Of a stretch of DNA of 5,025 nucleotides, positions 1 through 5,025 are shown one piece after another. This stretch comes from an uncultured Marinilabiliales bacterium. Its GTDB lineage: Bacteria > Bacteroidota > Bacteroidia > Bacteroidales > BM520. The notes below the pieces were generated by a model, which worked only from the letters and a program-made list of their open reading frames with translations, was not told the origin of the DNA and searched no databases. A program made the translations under genes and the position numbers. How positions within the stretch are numbered: position 1 is the stretch's first letter; the number at the start of each line of letters is the position of its first letter. The DNA lies in NCBI GenBank assembly GCA_937877575.1, contig CALFIZ010000189.1, forward strand, positions 1 to 5,025. Reading direction: 5' to 3'.

Positions 1-62
1 CCTATCCCGACACGGAGTTTGTCGTTGTAAACCGCGATAATTTTGAAAGCTACATCGGTTGA
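1..62 (+). CDS. C-terminal end of an unidentified protein (partial)
   Basis: Frame 3 is open from the window edge to a TGA at 60-62 and reads as 19 residues, YPDTEFVVVNRDNFESYIG. The alternation of acidic, hydrophobic and aromatic residues looks like a genuine protein tail (a beta strand TEFVVV followed by a short terminal segment). The other two plus frames meet stops within the first 40 bases. The fragment is too short to assign a family and I do not recognise it. It lies on the same strand as the next gene, but 157 bp separate them and that gap holds a good promoter candidate, so the two are probably transcribed separately. No convincing intrinsic terminator follows the stop. Confidence 0.55.
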   Translation, partial: YPDTEFVVVNRDNFESYIG

Positions 63-125
63 ATTGAATTGCTAAAACAAACATTTGTCGGTGTCGAAAA
101 TCTTGGAAAATTGTCAAATAACATG

Positions 126-155
126 TTGTTAGTTGCCGCAAATTTACTATTTTTG
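126..155 (+). promoter_or_regulatory. Bacteroidota-type sigma-70 promoter candidate for the 220-1971 gene
   Basis: TATTTTTG at 148-155 matches the Bacteroidota -7 consensus TAnnTTTG exactly. A TTG at 126-128 lies 19 bp upstream, within the spacing expected for the -33 TTTG/TTG element. Transcription would then begin roughly at 160-163, giving a leader of nearly 60 nt before the ATG at 220. The -33 element overlaps an 8-bp palindrome, AACATGTT (120-127). The consensus is AT-rich and can occur by chance in such sequence; its location directly ahead of the gene is the main supporting argument. Confidence 0.5.
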
Positions 156-156
156 C

Positions 157-217
157 ATTTGCATTCCTGCTTGCAGACAATCACGCTGCAAATCTAAGGT
201 TTGCGTAAAATTTTACG
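157..217 (+). promoter_or_regulatory. Structured 5' leader with competing inverted repeats
   Basis: Three inverted repeats are packed between the predicted transcription start and the start codon. ATTTGCA (157-163) is perfectly complementary to TGCAAAT (187-193). GCAAA (188-192) can instead pair with TTTGC (200-204) across a 7-nt loop. CGTAAAATTTTACG (204-217) is a perfect 14-bp palindrome ending two bases before the ATG. The first two pairings exclude each other because they share bases 188-192. The palindrome could fold as a 5-bp stem with an AATT loop close to the start codon, or serve as a dimeric repressor site on DNA. No known riboswitch class is recognised. Confidence 0.3.
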
Positions 218-219
218 AA

Positions 220-1971
220 ATGAAAAAACAGTTTGTTTCAATGATTCTTTTGCTGTCCGCTTTTTTGTCTGTCTATGCACAAGATATTGACACACTGACA
301 ATTGGACAAAACGGAAGCCATGACTTCAAAACCATTTCAGCTGCATTGGACAGTCTTTACAACCGAGGTGTTGATAACAGCATCCTGCTGCTTGTCACTG
401 CGGATTATACCCCTGACGACAGCATTTACCGCGAGACGTTCCCAATCACCGTGCGTGATGTCAGGGGGACGGATGCTGATACTGCCATCACATTGAAATT
501 GGCGGATGACATTAATGTAACTCTGAAGGATTCAGCAGATTGCATTTTTTGTCTCGAAAATGCAAAGCATTTTTCAATTTATGGCGGCGGCAGGCTTAAT
601 ATTGTAAACGAAAGCAGTGCCGGCGGCACTGCAGGAGTCAGATTATATGATAATTGCGACGATATAGTAATTGACGGATGCAATATTATGACAAATGTGA
701 CTGATAGCGATTCGTATGGCATATTGGCCGAATGCCATTATGGTGAGTATCCCATTGTGCTGTCAAACAACAATATATCACGTGCAGTCTATGGAGTGTT
801 TGTCACGGATGATTCGGATAAAGAAGGAAGAGATATCATTATCGACGGCAATTCGATAGGCGACGTCAGGGACGGCTATCATGTCACATCCTGTGGAATT
901 TGTGTGAGGTTGCTGAATTCCTGTAAAGGAGTTTCTAACAGGTTCGTGATTTCAAACAACAGAATCTTCAGCGTTATGGGGGCAGTTCTTCCTACAGGCA
1001 TTACCGTCTATAATGGCTCGGGAACCATCAGCAACAATTTAATCCTTGATATTGTAAATAATGCCCGGTTGCTTGAGAACAATGTTGCATACGGTATGCT
1101 GATAATGTCGGCAAATGATTCAGTTGAATGTTACAATAACATGATCTCCCACGTTGCGGCAAACAATGCCTATGGAATTTGTACGCATACAGATAACTCA
1201 TTGTCAGAATTTTACTATAATTCTGTCTATCTTTGTGAGGATAATTCCCAATACCTCGAAAACGTTGCCCAAAGTTCCTGTTTCTTAATTGACGGTCTTG
1301 ACAACGGAAGCGCGTTTTTCATGAAAAACAACATATTTCATAATAATTTCGGAGACATCTACGGTCAGCCTGTCACGGATGCCACATGTATTGGAGTCAG
1401 AAATGTGGCTGACGATTTGGTGCCGTTACTGAATGATAAGATGAATATAACCCATAATATTTTTTATGCCGATGACATGAAAGAAGGTTATTCCGTTTTT
1501 AACATGACTTCCGACAGCGTTTACCTGTATTATGATATAAGTTCTTGGAACACAATGAATAACGATACGACAGGGTATGATATGAATCCTGTGTTCACTT
1601 CTACCGGTCTGCTGAAGATTGCCGAAAGCAATGCTCTCGGAACCCCGATTGAAGGCATCACGGCGGACTATTTCGGCACTGAACGCAATCAGTGGCATCC
1701 TGACATCGGGGCCTGCGAAATAGAACACAACGGAATGACGAACCTAACAGATGGGATTGACTTGAAAGCCTATTATTCCAACGGAAATATAAAGGTCATT
1801 GCCGACAAAATGCTGAATGGTGATGTGTATGTCGTTGACATGGCGGGCAGAGTTGTGACGTACAACAGGATAAACGGTTATTCCGCTGAGGTTCCATTCA
1901 GCGGAAAATCAGGAGTTTACGTTGTCATCATTACCGGAAAGACACGTATTTCCAAAAAAATATTCATTTAG
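220..1971 (+). CDS. Secreted right-handed parallel beta-helix protein with divergent T9SS-like C-terminal domain
   Basis: This gene encodes 583 residues. The ATG at 220 is chosen because it opens a clean Sec signal peptide (KK, a hydrophobic run at 8-18, then VYA|Q at 18-21). The in-frame TTG at 133 would add 29 residues rich in Cys and aromatics and would fall upstream of the predicted transcription start. GSHDFKTISAALDSL (32-46) resembles the N-terminal cap of pectin esterase/pectate lyase-type helices (the DFkTIqaAld pattern). A ladder of N-N-x-I turns follows (around 183-186, 246-249, 370-373, 413-415), typical of parallel beta-helix repeats. The helix closes with a G-x-x-R...DIGACE motif (486-500), which resembles the DIGAyE ending seen in many secreted beta-helix proteins. 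Residues 512-583 resemble a T9SS type A sorting domain (GDVYVVDMAGRVV, SGKSGVYVVIITG, terminal KKIFI), but the usual YPNP is absent. No catalytic residues are identifiable, so a lyase or esterase function should not be assumed. Likely location is the cell surface or outside the cell. Confidence 0.88.
   Translation: MKKQFVSMILLLSAFLSVYAQDIDTLTIGQNGSHDFKTISAALDSLYNRGVDNSILLLVTADYTPDDSIYRETFPITVRDVRGTDADTAITLKLADDINVTLKDSADCIFCLENAKHFSIYGGGRLNIVNESSAGGTAGVRLYDNCDDIVIDGCNIMTNVTDSDSYGILAECHYGEYPIVLSNNNISRAVYGVFVTDDSDKEGRDIIIDGNSIGDVRDGYHVTSCGICVRLLNSCKGVSNRFVISNNRIFSVMGAVLPTGITVYNGSGTISNNLILDIVNNARLLENNVAYGMLIMSANDSVECYNNMISHVAANNAYGICTHTDNSLSEFYYNSVYLCEDNSQYLENVAQSSCFLIDGLDNGSAFFMKNNIFHNNFGDIYGQPVTDATCIGVRNVADDLVPLLNDKMNITHNIFYADDMKEGYSVFNMTSDSVYLYYDISSWNTMNNDTTGYDMNPVFTSTGLLKIAESNALGTPIEGITADYFGTERNQWHPDIGACEIEHNGMTNLTDGIDLKAYYSNGNIKVIADKMLNGDVYVVDMAGRVVTYNRINGYSAEVPFSGKSGVYVVIITGKTRISKKIFI
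1881..1906 (+). repeat. Perfect 9-bp inverted repeat inside the coding region
   Basis: TTCCGCTGA (1881-1889) and TCAGCGGAA (1898-1906) are exact reverse complements separated by 8 nt (1890-1897). It lies in the codons for residues YSAEVPFSGKS of the C-terminal domain, about 65 bases before the stop. The hairpin is GC-containing and symmetric in DNA, and it is followed by AAAATC rather than a T tract, so it is not an intrinsic terminator on the plus strand. It may stabilise the 3' end of the mRNA or may simply be a coincidence of codon use. Confidence 0.4.
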
Positions 1972-1986
1972 TTCCGGTCTTTTTTT
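1933..1986 (+). terminator. Possible intrinsic terminator straddling the stop codon
   Basis: ACCGGAA (1933-1939) pairs with TTCCGGT (1972-1978), followed by C and seven T residues (1980-1986). The stem has 7 bp and good GC content. The 32-nt loop contains the last codons and the TAG (1969-1971), which is longer than usual, so efficiency is uncertain. The U tract follows the stem only when read on the plus strand, so it would act for the 220-1971 gene and not for the convergent gene. Confidence 0.4.
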
Positions 1987-2003
1987 GGAGACTCAAGTAA
2001 CGG

Positions 2004-2028
2004 AATGTGGCACCGGCATCTGCCCATT
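2004..2028. terminator. Imperfect hairpin in the convergent intergenic gap
   Basis: AATG(T)GGCA (2004-2012) pairs with TGCCCATT (2021-2028), giving 8 bp with one bulged base and an 8-nt loop. It sits in the 65-bp gap between two convergent genes, where a shared transcription end is expected. Neither side carries a clear T tract, so it is at most a weak or factor-assisted terminator, or an mRNA 3'-end stabiliser. It is the only hairpin I found just beyond the stop of the minus-strand gene. Confidence 0.25.
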
Positions 2029-2036
2029 GTGAATGT

Positions 2037-2927
2037 TTACATTTTCACGAATTTCATAGTGGCGTTGCCTAACCTTACGAAATACACACCCGGCTGTATA
2101 TCGGTAAGATCAAGCCTTAACGCTTCTCCGTTATATTCACGTTTCGCCACCAACATTCCGGATATGCCGTAAATTTCCATTTCTCCCGACAAGCTGCCGC
2201 CGAAATCAATATATGTGTATTCCCTGGCAGGATTGGGATATATCAAGAAATCTTCCTTGTCAATGTCGTCAATTCCTAAATATCCTTGTCTCCAGCAGTT
2301 TTCCGGGGCATTATAACGATATAGCATCTCATCATTTTCTGTCATGCACATAAGAAAATTTGTAGTACCATCATAAAACCATGTCATACCGTTTGTGAGC
2401 CCCGTGGTACTTCCGATACCTTCTATCCATGTCTCCGCATAAGGAGTATCAAATCCTTTCCATCCCATATCTATTTTCTTCCTTGTTATTCCATCTCCAA
2501 GAATTGTGTCATCTACACTTTGGACAACAAGATATTGTTGCGGATCCATATCGGAAAAAATAGTATCGCCTTCATTCAAGTTAAAATCGTATGCAATTCG
2601 TTCATATTGGGGATGATTAGTGTATCTGTGGTAAACCTTCCGGGTTGCTGTGTCTTCCCTCATAAAGCAGTCAATCTGCCATTGATAGGGATTGTTCGTT
2701 TGACTTGAATATATTATCTTATATGTCAGGTCATTAATCACAGTGTCTTCTCCGAACCATTTGTAAGCTCTTGTATATTCGAGCGCGTTAGCAGCGCGGT
2801 AACAGACGTTCCACTGCTTGTTTTCTTCTATCATAGGAATATATTCATGCGAATCTTTGTTCACATTCTGTGCGACCATCTGCAATACAGACAGAAGCAC
2901 TAACGTTGTTGTCATTAACTTTTTCAT
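2037..2927 (-). CDS. Secreted T9SS-sorted protein of unknown function
   Basis: This gene encodes 296 residues. The ATG at 2927 is preferred because MKKLMTTTLVLLSVLQMVAQ is a typical Sec signal peptide with likely cleavage A19|Q20. The in-frame ATG at 2957 would add ten polar residues ahead of it and overlap the upstream gene by 8 bp. The mature part opens with EYIPMIEENKQWNV (28-41). It continues with a probably beta-rich body: a GEDTVINDLTYKIIY segment (59-73), RE at 90-91, AYDFNLNEGDTIF (112-124), and WIEGIGSTTGL (167-177) followed by a Cys at 194. This order of motifs (W after the signal peptide, YDF..GDT, WIEGIGS..G) recalls T9SS cargo proteins of Bacteroidales from memory, but I know of no function for them. 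A canonical type A sorting domain ends the protein: IYPNP at 229-233, SGMLV around 256-260, PGVYFVRL at 279-286 and KFVKM at the end. It starts 22 nt downstream of the preceding minus-strand gene, so the two are probably co-transcribed. The spacer is AT-rich without a Shine-Dalgarno site, which is normal in Bacteroidota. Confidence 0.88.
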   Translation of the reverse strand: MKKLMTTTLVLLSVLQMVAQNVNKDSHEYIPMIEENKQWNVCYRAANALEYTRAYKWFGEDTVINDLTYKIIYSSQTNNPYQWQIDCFMREDTATRKVYHRYTNHPQYERIAYDFNLNEGDTIFSDMDPQQYLVVQSVDDTILGDGITRKKIDMGWKGFDTPYAETWIEGIGSTTGLTNGMTWFYDGTTNFLMCMTENDEMLYRYNAPENCWRQGYLGIDDIDKEDFLIYPNPAREYTYIDFGGSLSGEMEIYGISGMLVAKREYNGEALRLDLTDIQPGVYFVRLGNATMKFVKM

Positions 2928-2949
2928 GGTATAATTATTTAATTTTTGA

Positions 2950-5025
2950 TTATTCATTTGTATTCATTTTTATCCATTTGCCCGTAACCGTCGTATTCCC
3001 GTCGATTATCCTGTAGATATATATGCCGTCCGCGAGGCTTTCGGTTGATATTTTGTTTGTGCCAGATGACAAGCTCCTGTCTAAGATTATTTTTCCATGT
3101 ATCGTCATCATTGTAATATTTCCTTTATTATTTTCTATTTCAACGTTTACTGACTTGTTGCCTGGATTCGGGTACAAAGTTATATATTTTTTCTGTTTAT
3201 TATTGATATCTTGGCAGTAATTTTTTAATAAATAATCACTTGCTACTGATTTTTCGGCAGGCTTTTCATATTCAAATTCAAAGCAGTTGTCATAATAGAA
3301 ACACAATATCCCCTGTGCCATTATTGATGACATTTGACCATTCACTTTTGCTATTGATTCCAGCTGTTGTATCTCACTTTCCTTAAGCTGCGACATCTCC
3401 CTGCCTGACAATCTGATCTGATTTCTGAAATCACAGAATGACAGATAGTTGATATATTCTTCGCTTTCGGCTTCATTCAACTTATATATATACGGTATTT
3501 CGAACAACACTATATTTGCGCTGTCATATTTCTGCATCTGATAATATGTTTCAGCAAGTGAGTATTTCGCAGTCATGTTGTCAATAATAAGATACCAATC
3601 CCTTATTTCATCCAAATTCGTTGATTCGCTGATTTTCAGTTCTCTCAATGCATTGCCAGAAAGATATTCCATCTGACTGCTGATATTCAGCAATCTGGAG
3701 TTGTATTCCAGCGCTGCATCAAGTATATCCTCTTCAATTTCAATTCCAAGGTCATGCAACTGGAGTATTGTGTCATATCCATAAGTCTCAAACTTTTCGA
3801 GCAAATGGCTGTATTCCTCGTTCAATTTCTTGTAAGATTCCATGTCATAACCGGTTGATTTACCGCGCGAATTAACAGGTTGCGATACGCAAAGCGTTGA
3901 ATTGCAGTCGTTTGCAATTGCATTATTTACTTGGATGTTATTCGTGGCAGGGCATAACAGAGTCATGTCAATTGAATTGCTGCAATAATAATTGAGTGTC
4001 CAGGCTCTTCCATTGTTTATGATGCAATTATCAGTCTGATAAAAATAATTGTCTGCACCTTTGCTTGAATTGCCCCAATCCGAACGGACTATGCCGCTCT
4101 CGCCAATGTTAATGTCCGTATTGTTGTCACTGAAAGTGTTGCATTGAAATTGCAGACCCGTACCAGGATAAGTTCTTTCATTGCTTATAATGCCACCTGC
4201 AGCATCCCCTGTAATGTTTGCGCCTTTATGCAATTTGCTGAATTGATTTCTGTATATGATGTTTTCATTGCTTCCCGCATTGTTAATGGTTATGCCTACA
4301 GGCAGATACGTTGAATTATAGCCTGTTTCGCTGTATATATAATTTTCCTCTATTTTATATCCGGTACAGCTGTTTGTTTTTAAGCCCACCGGATTGGAAT
4401 AATAATCATTATCCAGATTTATGTCCAGATTGTCGGTAAAAAAATTATTTATACCGTTTATCTTTACTGCAACCAGATTGTTTTCGAAATCGGCATTCTC
4501 GATTATCACAGCATATTGGTTACCATTTGTCGTGGCATCTATTGCATACTGGAATCCGTTGAATGATGATTTGACCCGATTTTCCGGACATTTGCAATCC
4601 GAAGTCAGATTATCGCTGCCACAGTATTCATCTACAGTGAACCCGGCATTCTGTGAAAAAATTCCCTTCCCTCTATTAGGTACACCAGTGCATTGATTGT
4701 TGAAGCTGCAGCCGATAAACTTTATGTTTTTTGTTCCATTGACGGTTACATGAGAAATAAAGGACAAATTGTTTGACGCAAAACAGTTCAGCGAGTCAAT
4801 GGTGAAACAGCATTTTCTGAAAACACTGTTATTGCCAAGTACTATCGAATTCGGAACAACAACATAAATATATGGACGAAGTTGTGCAGCATAAAGATTG
4901 TTTCTAAAGGTGGTGTTTTCAGCACTTATTATTCCGCCCGTCGGGGTGTTAGTGGCATCATTATAATTGGTTATTCCTATTTTTGCATTTTCGAAAAGAT
5001 AGGAAATGACCATCAGTGACATACA
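2950..5025 (-). CDS. Parallel beta-helix surface protein with helical region and T9SS sorting domain (N-terminus outside window)
   Basis: There are 691 residues visible and the frame stays open at the window edge. The first Met (complement of 5020-5022) is not a convincing start: no signal peptide follows and the sequence is already inside a beta-helix repeat (SYLFENAKIGI). Numbering from that Met, residues 1 to about 375 are a right-handed parallel beta-helix with FxxN/NxxF-type turns (FENAKIGI, FRNNLYA, FENNLVAVKI, GLQFQCNTFSDNNTDI). It is rich in Asn and Cys, with CKC at 143-145 and isolated Cys at 294, 333, 347, 357, 373 and 378. Residues about 393-605 are predicted mostly alpha-helical with charged, Leu-rich segments (LNEEYSHLLEKF, EIEEDILDAALEY, AETYYQMQKYDSANIVLF), loosely like degenerate TPR-type repeats. 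Residues 611-690 are a type A sorting domain with LYPNP (616-620), ADGIYIYRI (664-672) and GKWIK (681-685). The predicted role is a surface-exposed binding or structural protein; no enzyme motif is seen. It is first in an apparent operon with the gene ending at 2037. It appears more AT-rich than the 220-1971 gene, judged by eye. Confidence 0.87.
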   Translation of the reverse strand, partial: CMSLMVISYLFENAKIGITNYNDATNTPTGGIISAENTTFRNNLYAAQLRPYIYVVVPNSIVLGNNSVFRKCCFTIDSLNCFASNNLSFISHVTVNGTKNIKFIGCSFNNQCTGVPNRGKGIFSQNAGFTVDEYCGSDNLTSDCKCPENRVKSSFNGFQYAIDATTNGNQYAVIIENADFENNLVAVKINGINNFFTDNLDINLDNDYYSNPVGLKTNSCTGYKIEENYIYSETGYNSTYLPVGITINNAGSNENIIYRNQFSKLHKGANITGDAAGGIISNERTYPGTGLQFQCNTFSDNNTDINIGESGIVRSDWGNSSKGADNYFYQTDNCIINNGRAWTLNYYCSNSIDMTLLCPATNNIQVNNAIANDCNSTLCVSQPVNSRGKSTGYDMESYKKLNEEYSHLLEKFETYGYDTILQLHDLGIEIEEDILDAALEYNSRLLNISSQMEYLSGNALRELKISESTNLDEIRDWYLIIDNMTAKYSLAETYYQMQKYDSANIVLFEIPYIYKLNEAESEEYINYLSFCDFRNQIRLSGREMSQLKESEIQQLESIAKVNGQMSSIMAQGILCFYYDNCFEFEYEKPAEKSVASDYLLKNYCQDINNKQKKYITLYPNPGNKSVNVEIENNKGNITMMTIHGKIILDRSLSSGTNKISTESLADGIYIYRIIDGNTTVTGKWIKMNTNE

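Noticed and set aside
77..88. ACAAA-CA-TTTGT inverted repeat as a terminator for the partial first gene
   Set aside because: The two-base gap is too short for a hairpin loop and no T tract follows.
133..219. N-terminal extension of the first beta-helix protein from a TTG at 133
   Set aside because: It overlaps the promoter candidate, is rich in Cys and aromatics without domain character, and would bury a textbook signal peptide that starts at the ATG at 220.
302..496. Small plus-strand open frame of 64 codons
   Set aside because: It lies wholly inside the beta-helix gene in another frame; its translation has no domain character and no ribosome-binding context.
1426..1728. 100-codon minus-strand open frame antisense to the first large gene
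   Set aside because: It is a shadow of a well-supported coding region, with no signal peptide, domain or promoter of its own.
220..1971. Pectin esterase or pectate lyase annotation for the first beta-helix protein
   Set aside because: Only the N-terminal cap pattern and the general helix fold are shared; no catalytic residue set of either family is visible.
3900..3919. AATTGCA/TGCAATT inverted repeat with a 6-nt loop
   Set aside because: It is AT-rich, 7 bp and inside coding sequence made of alternating Asn, Ala and Ile codons; chance explains it.
4421..4696. 91-codon plus-strand open frame opposite the large minus-strand gene
   Set aside because: The minus-strand frame has clear beta-helix repeats through this region; the plus frame shows only antisense composition.
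1..5025. Mobile element, CRISPR array, tRNA, defence or toxin-antitoxin system
   Set aside because: No transposase, integrase, terminal repeats, regularly spaced direct repeats, tRNA-like sequence or recognisable defence gene was seen on either strand.

Overview
The window looks like chromosomal DNA from a Bacteroidales-type bacterium (Bacteroidota). The evidence is three large proteins of secreted type. Two carry a recognisable type IX secretion system (T9SS) type A C-terminal sorting domain and the third carries a divergent version. Where visible, the signal peptides end in the A|Q cleavage pattern common in this group. The genes lack Shine-Dalgarno sites, and the one candidate promoter matches the Bacteroidota TAnnTTTG consensus. 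T9SS is restricted to this phylum, so the phylum call is fairly firm; genus and species cannot be read from the sequence.

Layout, left to right. Positions 1-62 hold the last 19 codons of an unidentified plus-strand gene. Positions 63-219 are a short intergenic region with a likely promoter (126-155) and a leader rich in inverted repeats, including a 14-bp perfect palindrome just before the next start codon. Positions 220-1971 (+) encode a 583-residue secreted parallel beta-helix protein with a DIGA-type end motif and a C-terminal domain resembling a T9SS signal but without the YPNP motif. A weak intrinsic terminator candidate straddles its stop codon. A 65-bp convergent gap (1972-2036) follows, containing an imperfect hairpin. 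The minus strand then carries a compact two-gene unit. The upstream member (2950-5025, N-terminus outside the window) is a beta-helix protein with a helical region and a T9SS domain. The downstream member (2037-2927) is a 296-residue secreted protein of unknown function with a T9SS domain, starting 22 nt after the stop of the first.

How they fit together: all three products are predicted to cross the inner membrane by Sec (seen directly for two) and then the outer membrane by T9SS, ending up cell-surface anchored or released. No enzyme active site is identifiable. Carbohydrate binding, adhesion or another surface role is possible for the beta-helices but unproven. I see no mobile element, CRISPR array, tRNA, rRNA, toxin-antitoxin pair or defence system. 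The points most worth a second look are the divergent sorting domain of the first gene, its structured leader, and the pairing of a large beta-helix protein with a small secreted partner.
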